From Ditylenchus dipsaci (taxonomy: Eukaryota; Nematoda; Chromadorea; Rhabditida; Anguinidae): a DNA stretch of 64,000 nt. Positions 48,301-59,382 of this stretch are shown in pieces. Positions within the stretch are counted from its first letter, which is position 1; the number at the start of each line of letters is the position of its first letter. A model generated the notes under the pieces. It was given only the letters and a program-made list of their open reading frames with translations. It did not search any database and was not told the origin of the DNA. The translations under genes and the position numbers were made by a program. The stretch spans positions 1 through 64,000 of the forward strand of contig SADC01001289.1 in NCBI GenBank assembly GCA_004194705.1, written 5' to 3'.

Positions 48301-50001
48301 CGGGTAAACCAGCGTACGGAAGTTGTGACTAATAAATAGTTTACGCACTTTTTCTTGGGTCTGGGACATATATTTGGGTACGCTTTACTTAAGTTTTAGA
48401 AGGAAATAAATTTATGGGGCAGTTTGCTACCAGGGTCAACTTTTTTTCGTATTTACTTAAAACTTACTTGAGTACTGACTATTGGAGCGCAGCTGATGTC
48501 CACTTCTCGTCTTTGCAATAGTCCGAGAACGCCGTTGAAATCATTTTGACTGACATCAAACTCATATTGAGGCTTTCCAGGCAAGTGCTCACGAATGGCA
48601 TCCATTAGCTTAACACAATAGCCTTCATAGCGTTTGCTGCCTCGACACTCTTTGTTGGTTGCTGGATCAGCATCCACACAGTCCGATCTCACATTAGCAA
48701 ATGGAGGATAGGTGTTAGCTAGTGTAGCTACTCTTATCCGGTTCCTGTTGACAGTGAAAGGAGCGGCACTTACAGCATCGTCATTACGAGCAGCTAAATT
48801 GGAAAAATTTTGGCTTTATATGTGTTCATGCCGACGCCGAAAAAAATATGCCTTGGTCCCCCCTGCTGATTTTTTCGCGCAATTTTTCTTCTTCTGATTG
48901 CCTCAAAAAACAACAAATTTGCAGAAGTATATGTCCGCCTGCTCAAATTTTATAATTTTTTATATTAACCTACAGCTGCATTAATCCTTTACGATAAAAA
49001 AATGTGCTGGTCTTGGTCGTGCAGCGGCTAACCCAAGGCCGACATAATGATCTATACAATCTTAGGGTGGTCTCGTAAATGTGTATTTTAGACACAAAAA
49101 GTGTATTTGAATGATTTTAGAGACAATTTAGAAACAAAATTAAATCAGCTTGGGGACCAAGGCAAAGATTGGATTTTTTGCGAAAAACACAACAGGGGGA
49201 CCAACGCATATTTTTTTCGGCGTCGGCATGAACACATATAGAGCCAAAATCTGTATATGCAAAATAGTTTTTAACTATAAAACTTGGCTCTATTCCAAAA
49301 CTCAGTAAAAAGAAAGTAAAATAAGACACCTCGATGTCTTTTTCGCATTTTTACAAGATTTTTTGGTAAGATCTTTTTCACTCGCCTCTTCTCGAAATTA
49401 TATTTCACCACTTTAAAAGTGGAAGTTTTTAAGATGGCGCAAAGACCTCAAAAAAGACAAATCTTACTGAAAGGGTACGCTTCGCCTTAAAAAGATGGAA
49501 TTTGAACATAAGTTTTGTCCTCTATGGCCTACCGCATAAAGAAACTCTGGTCAAAATACACTTTTTGAGAGAATCGACAAAAAAATCATACCGAGAAAAA
49601 TTTAACTGATATTTTTATTAGTATTTTGTCCTTGACAATTTTAAATCTTGTCAATCTTCTGAAAAGAATTTGACTTATAACCTTGGATCGGAATGAAAAT
49701 TTTTAGAGAAAAGTACATTTGGCCAAAAAGTATAATACTGGTCATTTTTCGTGATAAGTGCTATTTTATCCAGTGCTTATTACCATTTCGAAGCGAAAAA
49801 AAAATATTTTGGCGTGAAACTTCAAAAATAAAAAAGATCTGGAGTCCTAAAAAAGTACAATTTTTTTAAGCACAATTTCCATCACTGCTTATAACGCCAG
49901 TTTTTTTTATAAATTGACTTACGCGGTACTCGCACTCTCTCATTAGGACCTTGAGCAAAAGCAATCACAGGAACAATAAATAAAATTGAAAGGAAATACA
50001 T
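45391..50001 (-). CDS. Ionotropic glutamate receptor-like subunit, no ATD, no visible M2 pore loop
   Basis: Membrane receptor of the iGluR/IR superfamily. Exons, 5' to 3': 50,001-49,923 (signal peptide, MYFLSILFIVPVIAFAQ), 48,793-48,468 (S1: YEGYCVKLMDAI, LQRREVDISCAPIVST), 47,705-47,627 (VEFSQPFVNSSISIMM), about 47,392-47,331 (M1: FRPFTWPIWLFILLTFFL), 47,282-47,023, 46,992-46,803 (M3: LLWGFTLFLLAYYFANLTAH), 46,746-46,689/46,696, 46,648-46,504 (GVQRVRNSNGDFAFLLEE), 46,081-46,037 (YGLATPAGSPWR), 45,976-45,874, 45,813-45,634 (M4), 45,585-45,391. The S1 start follows the signal peptide after about 20 residues, so the amino-terminal domain is absent. The ligand-binding Pro and Arg (PIVSTQDR) appear kept; the Thr between them is Val. 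Between M1 and M3 is a His-rich loop in place of M2. The M1 exon lacks an AG acceptor and one S2 junction is uncertain. Confidence 0.87.
46126..46203 (+). other. tRNA-like SINE piece, left member of inverted pair
   Basis: A-box-like CGGTCGCGCAATGGGTCAG and B-box-like GGCTCGATCCCACG, spaced as in tRNA promoters, begin with GGCCTCGG. It lies in the iGluR intron 46,082-46,503 and is paralogous, in inverted orientation, to 46,323-46,407. Stem pairing is too poor for a working tRNA. Confidence 0.6.
46323..46407 (-). other. tRNA-like SINE piece, right member of inverted pair
   Basis: Read on the minus strand it begins GGCCTTGGTGGCGCAGTGAG (A-box) and carries GCAGGTTCGGTCCCACG (B-box), then CACGCCATTTATTTT, which matches the flank of the left member. 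The two face each other about 120 bp apart inside one iGluR intron. Confidence 0.6.
47841..48390. repeat. Repeat pieces in an iGluR intron
   Basis: Positions 47,850-48,010 resemble 35,318-35,480 (phrases GCGGATTTTTTTTACTTGG and GAACGCGTGGCCATGG). Positions 48,210-48,390 are a poly-C family copy containing ACAACAAGTTTAGG and CCAGCGTACGGAAG, also found in another copy at 59,650-59,890. Non-coding; they lie between S1 exons. Confidence 0.6.
48794..49922. other. First intron of the iGluR gene
   Basis: 1.1-kb intron between signal-peptide and S1 exons. It contains an inverted CCTTGGTCCCCC-family repeat: TATATGTGTTCATGCCGACG with CCTTGGTCCCCCCTGCTG near 48,815-48,890, and its inverse near 49,140-49,245. 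Otherwise A+T-rich with no coding content seen. Confidence 0.65.
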
Positions 50002-51301
50002 TTTCCTACAACAAAAAGAATAAATTTTAAACTTATTAACACTGTCAAAAATTGAAAACTTTAATGAAAACTAATTTTTTTTAACAATCCAATGACCACA
50101 TTCCTTCTTGAGGTTAAAAGCAAGAAATGAGCAAAATATTTATCTGGCCGCTCCAGAAGGTGTAAACTTAAGTAGATTGTTTTGAACCATAAATAATGTG
50201 TAGCAAGAGGTGAACCGGTTTAGCAACCTTGTTGATGATGTTGTTTGTTGTTCATTTGTTTATCTTTTCCTTGAGCAGAAAAGCCACAAGAAAAGAGAGG
50301 GCATTGGTAAATAGCTTTGTTGTTTTGAAGACAAGTGTGTGATTTTTAATCCACAATTTCTCTTTTCCTTTGGCAATCACTAGCAACTCACCTTTTGACT
50401 AATAGTTCATTAAAGTTCGCTGTTATTTCCGGTCAAGATTTTCGCAAAGAAATGTTGAAAATGCTAAATGTTTTTAAATTAACAATAAAACAAAAAATAT
50501 TAGTACAAAAAATTTTCGAAAAAAATGACCTTGGTCCCCCAAGCTGATTTGACTGGGGACAGGTGTCTCTTTGATTCAAGTGAGCGGGATGAGGGGGCTG
50601 AGGTTTAATTTAACCTACATTTTTAGATGTTGTATGAATCATGTAGTGGAAAATCTGGATTACATTTTTGGTCTGAATCTAGCCAGGTAAGAATATTTTA
50701 GACAAACCAATAAGTGGCAACTGGACAAAAACGGCTTTTTTCGGTAAATTTGGCTGTTTCGCCCGAACCAAAAAAAATCGTTTTTGTCGCGCGGCAAATT
50801 CGGAAAAAACCATTTTTGTCCGGTTACCGGAATTTTCGCAAGGCTTTCGAAGCTTTTGTGGTTTTGCCAATGCCATTTCATACCAGTAAGTTTAAAATAT
50901 GTTAAAACATTGTTCCTAACCTAATATGATGGCCGAACTTAACGAGGTAAATTTTTTGTTCTGTGTTGGACTTTTTGATCTTTAAGCATGCATTGTTTCT
51001 GCCGCGTGCTAAATCTTGTCATTATAGATGCTTTCAAACGAGCGATGAAAATTGGTAGTCTAATGGATAATGCCTGATCTTCATATTCTCCTCCAGCGAG
51101 AGGACAACTTGCTTTTTTCTAAGAGTATCCATTTTAATGATGAAGCAAAATATGTCACGTAGAAGCAACGAAAATATAAAAACGCTACGGAAAAAGTAAG
51201 GGCGAGATTTTTTTCACAAAAAGCTTCTCTAAGGCAAAAATAGATTGCATTTGCAAAAAATTGGCTGAACATTTTCGTGCTAAGGCAAACGTTTTTTGAA
51301 A

Positions 51302-51510
51302 TACAGTCGGATACCGATATAACGCCACTCCTGACGACTGCTATTTGGTGGCGATACATCGGAGGTGACGTTATATTGAGGGGTGGCGTTAAACCGGGGG
51401 TTCATTTGACTAAATTTTAGGCAAAGCTGACCAAATTGTTCCATTTTTGGGCGGCGTTATATTGGGGGTGTCATTATATCGGGGTGTCGTTATATCGGAG
51501 TTAGACTGTA
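51302..51510. mobile_element. pogo-like short element with TATATCGG words
   Basis: 209 bp with TACAGTCGGATACCGATATA at the left and TATATCGGAGTTAGACTGTA at the right. The interior repeats GGCGTTATATTGGGG words. TA at both outer borders fits a pogo/Tigger-type target duplication. Confidence 0.75.
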
Positions 51511-51864
51511 TGGGCAAAAAATATAGATAGTCTGTTATGGAGAAAGTTATTTATTCATTGGGGATAGGCTTTTGTGTCTGTTATAGGGAGCGTCCGTAAT
51601 GTAGAGCGTTCCACCCAGTCAATTAAATAGAAACCAACCAAACCGAATTTTTTGTCCGTTATGGAGGAGATCTCTTATGGAAAGCGTCGACTGTATTAGA
51701 TATTCGTTATTTGATGTTCGAAAATTTTGAATACTCGAGTCGAGTCAATATTCGAAAACAATCGAATATTTTCGAATAATATTCGAAATCAAATATTCGA
51801 GTCGACAGCCTTACTCAGCAGGGTAGGTAGGAACCCCGGTAAAGTATGTATTTAGGGTGGGAAG

Positions 51865-52163
51865 CAGGGTGGTATATTTCACGATCACCTCAGCCATCAG
51901 CCTCAGCCGGGTGAGTTCAAACTCAGCCGGCTGACTGAAATTCAATAATTAGCGACAGTCTGGAAGAAAATTTAATCACTGATTTTTTTTTCAATTGAAC
52001 ACTTCAAGCTTGTCAGAAAAACAGTTAAAAATAAACGTAAAACGCCAAAAATTTGATGCAAAAATTTTCCTCAGTCGGCTGAGGTCTGAAAAATTTCCTC
52101 AGCCTTCAGCCTCAGCCGGCTGATGGCTGAGTTTAACCTTAGCCGGCTGAAGCTACCACCCTG
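51865..52163. mobile_element. hAT-like short element with CAGCCGGCTGA words
   Basis: 299 bp with ends CAGGGTGGTA and TACCACCCTG, flanked by exact 8-bp duplications GTGGGAAG (51,857-51,864 and 52,164-52,171). Both halves are crowded with CTCAGCC/GGCTGAG and CAGCCGGCTGA palindromic words. Non-coding. Confidence 0.88.
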
Positions 52164-52404
52164 GTGGGAAGGCACCTCGTTAGCGTGGGCAAAGTACTCT
52201 GCTAAGATAGGAAGGTAACCTGGTAAGGTACGTAAATAAGTACAATGGTAGGTTGGGTAGGTACCGATATAACTCCACATCAAATGCTCAACGATTGCTT
52301 TTAGGTACCCTGGTAAGGTACAAGTGTATGTAGCTCAATTTAGTGGTTATGAGTGTTAGGCAGCCGAAAAAATCTGAATTATGTCAAAATTTGGGGCTTA
52401 AAAG

Positions 52405-52540
52405 CAGTGCTGTAAATTTTGGAATTTCGGCACCGGCACCGCATCGGGCTTTGGTCTGGAAAATTTGCCACCGGGCACCGACCTCCAAAACTTCGGCGTC
52501 GGGCATCGACGGCGCCGCACCGGTGCCATTTACAGCACTG
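52405..52540. mobile_element. hAT-like short element with GGCACCGG words
   Basis: 136 bp with ends CAGTGCTGTAAATTT and AAATGGCAC-poor inverse ending TTTACAGCACTG, flanked by 8-bp copies CTTAAAAG and CTTTAAAG (7 of 8 match). The interior repeats TCGGCACCGG and GGGCACCGA words. Confidence 0.8.
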
Positions 52541-54341
52541 CTTTAAAGAAACTTCTAGGACTTCTTTAAACATGAAGTGTTGCTCATAACCTAAAAGTTA
52601 ACTTTTTGTATTTTTTCTTTTTATCTGAGTTGAGTAGCTAATTTTTCATACAAGAAAATTATTCTCCTCATTTTTCTTTATATATGACGTAAAGTCTGCT
52701 TTTTTGTCTTGCCTCTACTCAAATTTTTGAAGAATTGCAAATTTAATATTTATGACCTGTATCAGCTTTTTGATTTTATATCAAATGACATAGCAATAAA
52801 AAAATTAAAAATCGAGGATGTCCGGAGGTTGGTCTGAACTAGCAAACTCCAAGAAAATAGCCTTTTTTGACGCTAGTGTCATGTACACCGAACATTGCCA
52901 GCCATACACCGCCCCCCCCCCCCATTCAAAAAACATTAGTGTCGCATACCTTTTTAGAAATTAGCAAGCAGAATTGGAAATTACCCATTATGTTTGGTGA
53001 GATAAACCCGCCAACTTTTGCTTCAAATAATTTTTTGTTTTGCTTAGAGCGGCAAACCTTGAAAAAGATAAAACATCAATCAATCTAACTGTCGATCTGA
53101 AATGTTGATCTTTTTAAAGTTGATATATATAATGTCAAATTGAATTTCCACTCCTAATGTTTAAATTTAAAATATGTTCGCCCCTTTTCAAATTTAATAT
53201 GAAATGACTAAATTTTCGCTTCTTTTGCCCAATCTTGGACTGCTTGGCATAGTTAGCCCATATTTTTTTGCCAAATATTAGCTATAAATTGAAATCTCAG
53301 CGTTTACAGACATTCTCCTTCCGAATAGGACTCCTCTGTGATTAAAAAAAATTCGCGATGAAAAATTTACTTTAGTCTAAAATTTAAAAATCCGACCCTA
53401 CCGGAGTATAACCGCCCACCCCAAATTAAATTTTTTTAAAGTGTTTCCAAACACCCTTTATCGACCTAAAATCACCTCAGGAACTCAAAAAAGAGATTAT
53501 TTTCGAGTTCTGGTGAATAAAAAGTTGAGTTTTGGGCATTTTGAAATTTTGACCATTTGCCTGTTTTGGCATGTTTTGGTCACCGGAGCTGGGCAAAAAA
53601 AGCCTCTAAATGCATTTTTGTTCGAGAGTCATGCTCGGAATTATGTGTAAGGTAAGTGGGTGCGCGCATCTCTAACATATCGAGCCCAAAAGTAATGTCT
53701 TTTTCGAGCTGCTGAGGCAATTTTAGCTCGATATAGGGTGTTTGGAAAAACTTTTAAAAAAATTCATTTGGGGGGGGGGGTTGATGGGGGTTGGTGTGTC
53801 TATGCTCCGGTAGTGCCGAAAATTCGTATTGTTATTTTTAGAAGGACAATCGCTGTTGATGACAATGGAAATTTCGAATTTTTGAATTTGCGGTGGATGC
53901 CCTCACGTCTCCCTGCGCCCATTAACATTTTTTTCTTATTTTTGTTGTGATTTTTTAATTATTGTAGCGCCGGATAGGTCCTGGTTTCTTAATACCATCA
54001 ATTTTAGAAATGCGTTTATTTGCAGATCAAATCTTGTATTGCTTCTTTGTTTTCATATAAGCATATGTTTGTGCCTTCCAGCATTATCTGCTGTCAAATT
54101 AAATGAATTGGAAAAAGGGAAGAGGCTCAGAACCAAACCCTGTACATATTTTGATAATACCAAATGGCAGAAAATTAATTAACAAAAAAAATGTGCAGTA
54201 ATTTTTGGTTTTATCAATCACTTTTCAAGCGATTTTATTTGCAGCTTTTACAGCTTTTATATTGTACGACTCAATTTTAAGAAGTATTATTATTTTATTG
54301 GCCAAATATATTTTAGAAATCATCTTAAGTTTAATACAAGC

Positions 54342-56293
54342 ATGGCTAACCAAGGCAGCTCTCATAACAATCCATATCGCATACCACAAAAGGGTGAAAA
54401 AAAAAGTAGATTAATAATTTTTATTTCTGTTTTTTAGAAAACGATAATGGATCATTGCTGCAATTCAAGTTCAATAATATCAACTGTAGCAATGTGAGTT
54501 AAATAAATAACATTGTTACTTTTCTTATCGCCTATATTAATCTCGCTTCCCCTCTGCCTTCTTCCCACAACAAAAGAGGAACAGTGTATCTATTTCAAAA
54601 AGAGTGGTTTTTTTGGCCACAGAATGTTTCAAAATAGCCAAATATTAAATACAGTCGAAATTTGATATTAGATCACTAGGTTCTGACGCTTTTTTTAACT
54701 CAAATTTGAATAGTTTTGCCAGTTCTGTTTGCACAGTCTGGTTTCAAATATTTTTGCCTATCCTTTTTAAAAAATCCAATATTTTTGGCTCTAAACAAGC
54801 AAAACCTCGATCTCGAATTTTTTCGCCAACCTGATACATTATATTCCAAAATTTTTTAGATGAATAAATCTCAAAACAGTTTTTCACCGCCTTCTTCTTA
54901 CAACAAAGAGCGCCAGAGTGATATTAGTGGCAATACACAGCACCTCAATCCATTCACCAACCCCAAAAAACCTCAAACAAATCCATTTTCTTTACAACGA
55001 ACTGTTTCTAATGAACAAACCGCAACACAATCACCATCTGTTTTTCCAAGAGATCCCCGCAGACCAGTCAATCAGCCTTTCCAGTTTCAAGTCAAAATAG
55101 AGCCTGAACTAGCAGAATGCTTCAACACTAGCCAACCTATACAAGATAAAACTAAAGAAGGGTTAGATTTTGAAATTTGCTGGTTTATGTTGCTATACAT
55201 TTTTAGCCAATTTGATGCTCATCGAGCTAGTGAGTTTAACAAAGAAGACCATCGAGAATCTAGTTTCCATCTGAAGAGTGCGGAAAAGTCTAAAAGCCAC
55301 GGAGATTCCAAGGTACGCACCAAAAGTACTGAAAAGTCTAGAAATCACCGAGACTTTGAAGTGTGCACCAAAAGTTCTGAAAAATCTGGAGAGAGGTATG
55401 TTGAGAAAAATTATTTATGGGTACTTCTTTAACATGGTATCGGAAAAACGAATTTCGGTGTAACAAGCAAAGGTTTCTTTTCTTTTGTCATTTTTACCTT
55501 TTTTCACTCTAACATCTAGACCTATCTGGTCTAGATATATGTGATACAATATTTTCATAATTGAAGTCGAAGAAGTCGAAATCAGGTCAAAGTGGTAATC
55601 GAAGTCGAAGAAATTTAAATTGAAGTCAATGTCGAAGCCGAAGTCGTAATTGGCAGATAGAAATCTGTATCTGTCTCACACGCGATAAACATTTTCAGCC
55701 ACAAAAATAGTCATCGATCAAAGGACTTGAAGAAAGAAGATCATCGAGACTACAAACATCATGCTAAAAGTTCTGAAAAGCACAGAGAAAGGTGTGCCCT
55801 AGAACCTGTTGTTCGCTCAATTTCTTAAATCATAATTTTTCAGCGATAGAAGTTTTCATCGGTCCACAGATTTCAACAAAAAAGATCATCGAGCCTATTA
55901 TCAACGGGCCAAAAGTAGTGAGAAGCATAAGGATAAAAGCCATCGCAGAGAAAAGTCAACTGTGAACCGAAGACAGCGCAGTCCAAGCCGCGAGAGAAGC
56001 AGAGCCAAGGACGATAAACACTGGGAAGAGGGAAGAAAAACAAGTGAAGACAAAAAGAGAGAAAAAGAAAAGATTTTGGCAGGGAATGTGAGAAGTTATC
56101 AGACAAACTGTAAGTATTTTTTAATTGGAATCTTTGCGCTACCCTAAAACATATTTTAATTAAAAGTAAAAGATTTTTTCATTTCAGAGACGAAGATTGG
56201 CAGGAGTTGGTTGAAAGAAAAAAGCTGGTCAAGAAAATTGTTGAAAGCTTGAAAGAAAAAATTTATCATTTTGACCAAATTTGCAGAAACTAG
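54342..56293 (+). CDS. RS-like Ser/Arg/Lys/His-rich protein
   Basis: Family not recognised beyond an RS-like low-complexity composition, which in other proteins often goes with nuclear RNA processing; that role is inferred only. Exons: 54,342-54,393 (MANQGSSHNNPYRIPQK), 54,438-54,493, 54,860-55,161, 55,207-55,395, 55,699-55,791, 55,844-56,109, 56,190-56,293. Phases agree throughout and the frame is intact, about 340 residues. The N-terminal third is Asn/Pro/Gln-rich. The middle repeats a unit of about 30 residues, KEDHRDYKHHAKSSEKHRER and variants, in successive exons. RRQRSPSRERSRAKDD follows, then a Glu/Lys-rich coiled-coil-like end (DWQELVERKKLVKKIVESL). The 45-bp intron 55,162-55,206 has no in-frame stop, so its retention would add 15 hydrophobic residues. 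Confidence 0.72.
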
Positions 56294-56620
56294 TATGGTG
56301 ATTGAGTGACTGGTTTTTTTTTGGTTGCAATAAATTTACGTTTGATCAGAAGTGTACAGTTAGTTGATAAACTTGGATCCAAATTTATTCTGCTGTAATT
56401 TTAAGCCAAGATCGAGAAACGAGATCTTTGTTGAAGCCACTGATTGCCAAACATGGTGACGGCTACCAGACAATTTCCAATATTTTTGGAAAATGTCGTG
56501 CGACATTTTCCAATTTTTTTTTGATTAGTTTGGGCAAAACCACCGAATTGACCAAAAAAATACTGGAAATTGTCTGTTAGCCGTGGTGACTGCTATACGG
56601 CAATGTTTCACTACAGGTTC

Positions 56621-57412
56621 AGACATACTCCACCAAAACAGGTCTACCGAAACAAATAGAAATTGATCTGGTTTATAAATATTATATTTATTTTTTTCAC
56701 ATGTTTTATGCTCAAAATGATCGCTAGGTTTTTGTGCTCATTTTGGTAGTAAGAACTGCCAAGAAAAAAATAAAAGGTTGGAAAATCAAATGAATGAAAA
56801 TCGTTTTTCGGTGAAAATCCTACAAAACATACCGAAACACGATTTTTATTCATTTGATTACAACCATTGTTGTTCCGGCGCCGGGCCGGCGCTAAAAATT
56901 TTCGTCCCGGCGCTGTTTTTTGGACGATTATGGCGCCGTCGCTGTTTCTAAAATTTAACAGCCTAAAATTGAGAAAGACAATTATTCTTAATTTTAAACT
57001 AAATTATCAGAACTTTTGTGCTGCAATTTCTTTCATTTCATTAAATCTTTTATTTATTTTATTCATTTTCTTTAATTTTTTAGTTTATTTTTGTAACATA
57101 ACCAGGGTATCATATGCTATTATTGAAAAAGTAATGGCTGTAAGTGAAATTTTTTAAGGGAGGCGCTCGGCGGTGGTGCTGGGGCCTTTTCTCAAAAATC
57201 GGCGGGATCGGCGCCGGCGCCGATCCCGGCGCTGGAACAACACTGATTACAACCTTTTATTTTTTTTCTTGGCAGTTCTTACTACCAAAATGAGCACAAA
57301 AACCTAGCGATCATTTTGAGCATAAAACATTTGAGAAAAAATAATAAAATATTTTTAAACCAGATCAATTTCTATTTGTTTCGGTAGATTTGTTTCGGTG
57401 GAGTATGTCTGA
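56621..57412. mobile_element. Foldback element with a nested hAT-like element
   Basis: Arms of about 160 bp: left GACATACTCCACCAAAACAG, right the near inverse TTTCGGTGGAGTATGTC. Both carry CTCATTTTGGTAGTAAGAAC or its inverse. The centre is occupied by the hAT-like element at 56,865-57,245. It lies between the RS-like gene and the first serpin exon found, and may have displaced the serpin 5' exons. Confidence 0.8.
56865..57245. mobile_element. hAT-like element with GGCGCCGG words
   Basis: 381 bp with ends CATTGTTGTTCCGGCG and CGCTGGAACAACACTG, flanked by exact 8-bp duplications ATTACAAC (56,857-56,864 and 57,246-57,253). CGGCGCCGGCGCCG palindromic words cluster at both ends, with A+T-rich DNA between. 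Confidence 0.85.
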
Positions 57413-57557
57413 ACGTTAGCCAAAAAATTTGATTTTCAAAAAAAATTTGCTGATAATTTTCTTATTTTATCTAATCTTATAAAGTCATACAAATCCGTAC
57501 ACCACACTAATTTTACTGTGATAAATCATGTTCAACCACTTTAAATGACAATCATAG

Positions 57558-58921
57558 ATGCTGGCTGATCAAACCGCAAAAACACGGATGAATGCAAGTT
57601 GGATTGGTGAATTGGTTAGTTGCTAACGTTCTACTGTCGAAAATATGTGTTTTCTCATTTTAGATTTCTTTGCGTCCGGCTCTTCGATCATTTATGATTG
57701 CAAGTGGGGTATTTCAACGTCATCTCTTTTTCGCCTTGAAGACAACAATTTCTGCTGTTTCCTACAATCTATTCCAAGTACAAATTTTATTTTTGTACAT
57801 CTGGTTTATTCACAATTTTAGGTGGTGCAACTCCCGCTAGAACTGGCAGCAGTAGTCTCACAGAAACAGGTCGGTGCACTCAATATCAGCTCAGAGGATC
57901 CAAAACATTCGTTAGTTCTGATAAGACCTCAGTTAGTTGGCGAAATCGCTCGGCTAGTCAAAATGATGAGCACAAGTGTCTTAGCAGATGTATTCAGTGA
58001 AATTAGCATGGCAAAGGTAGTAGATTCCATGTTGCTGAGTCTTATGAACTTTAGTTTTAGGCAAGTATAGCGACTATAATGTTACCGAATATGGAGCTTG
58101 CGGATCAAATAGATGGGTATATTTTTTAGCAGTTGGCTGTTTATTTGCGGAAATTTTCTTGGTTCAAATCTTTTTTTCGAAGTCATGTCAGGGTTAAAAA
58201 TTTTTAAAATCGACAGCAAAAGCGGTAGCATGTTGATGGCTCTATTGGACTTTAGGGGGCCATTTTTCTGGGGGGGGGGGGGGGGTGGACCAAGGCGAAA
58301 AATGGCCCCTAAAGTCCAATAGGGCCCATGTTGATTCTTTTACGTTAATTTGAGAAAAGATCCAATCCGAGTACCATTCCTAAAGATATTAAAATTGTAC
58401 AACACTAGTCATTAGTAATTCTTTTACAACACTCTTCAGATTGCTGCCACCTGATTTGACTTCTTTATGGGAACTCAGGTCAAAAGAATTAGCCGGCCTC
58501 TCGTCTACTTCAGTATCCAAACATTTCTCGAAATATGCCTCTATCAGGATAGATGGGTCTGGAATAATTTTTGCCAAACATTTGGTAGGTATCGAGTAGA
58601 CCTTGGAATTGGTTGTAGATAACCTTTCTAGTGCTGAATTTTCTTTTCTAGAAACCTCCTCAGAAATCTTCGACATCAGTTATCTCACAGGCAAGCAGTG
58701 AAAGTCAATTGCTGCTGTCTGGTTCATCCAATTACTGGTTTAGTTCGCCGTTCCTTTTCTTTGTGATCGAAAAAGCAACGCAAAAAGTTTTGTTCAATGG
58801 GAGCTATGCGGGTTATCCAGCTTTGGCACTTAGCAGAATTTCAAGATCTATTCCAACCTGCAGTTGGAAAACAGACGAGATAGTCAATGTAAATGTGGAT
58901 ACTGTTGTGATTGTTGAGTAA
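57558..58921 (+). CDS. Serpin-like protein lacking its N-terminal third
   Basis: Exons: 57,558-57,614, 57,664-57,777, 57,822-58,016, 58,061-58,116, 58,440-58,584, 58,652-58,921 (stop TAA). Phases agree and the frame is intact, about 279 residues. Serpin-like blocks appear in order: TAKTRMNASWIGEL (helix F region), SFMIASGVFQ (a strand before the breach), FQVVQLPLEL, IMLPNMELADQID, ELAGLSSTSVSKHFSKYAS, IRIDGSG where the hinge begins, and the C-terminal NYWFSSPFLFFVIEKATQK then VLFNGSYAGYP. Helices A-E and their strands are missing; no exon for them was found between 56,293 and 57,558. The hinge lacks the small-residue run of inhibitory serpins, so a non-inhibitory role or a decaying gene is likely. 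About 35 extra residues follow the usual serpin end. The Met at 57,558 sits right after a possible acceptor AG, so the true start may lie upstream. Confidence 0.7.
58242..58322. other. G-run hairpin in a serpin intron
   Basis: Inverted arms TATTGGACTTTAGGGGGCCA and its inverse GGCCCCTAAAGTCCAATA enclose a run of about 15 G followed by GGACCAAGGCG of the CCTTGGTCC family. It lies in the serpin intron 58,117-58,439. Confidence 0.7.
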
Positions 58922-59382
58922 TAATGTAAAACATGTAGTGTTATGCGTTTTGAAATCATTTAAATAAAAAGCAGAGGTATCCTAGCTCATTCTTGTTGGC
59001 TTTAGGGTAGGATGTTATTTTCCTGTTCTGCACTCCCATTATTGAGTGCCTTCGCCGAAATTTAGGTAAATAAAGGTAGCATAACAAGGCTAATAAAAGT
59101 CGAAGTGACCATTCTACCGTACACGTTGATAGGTTAGCTTGCTGTAAGCACAGGGTAGGGTTATGAAATAAGGGATTCTCCGAAGAATTCTCAGAAAATA
59201 TTGGACAATCATCCAACAATAAGCCTATATACCTTTTTTAAAACCCGATGGTTAATTGATTTAAATTTGTTAAAATGCTTAACAGTTTCGGAAGTTTCCA
59301 AATTTCAGTTAGAAATTCCTGCTTTCTTTATTACTTTTGCTGTGCTTTTTTCGCTCTGGCCTCAAGTATCTTCTACAGTTGA

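Larger units (their letters stand above)
50002..54341. other. Intergenic stretch, repeat-rich
   Basis: This separates the divergently placed iGluR and RS-like genes and should hold their promoters, but none can be assigned. Besides the separately listed elements it holds an inverted repeat at 50,690-50,880 (GGACAAAAACGGCTTTTTTC and inverse), TTCGAATATTCG words at 51,715-51,805, a poly-C repeat at 52,855-52,930 and a poly-C/poly-G foldback at 53,395-53,815. Confidence 0.5.

Noticed and set aside
54205..54414. Hydrophobic 69-codon frame resembling a membrane protein
   Set aside because: It overlaps the first exon of the RS-like gene in another frame and has no splice or homology support.
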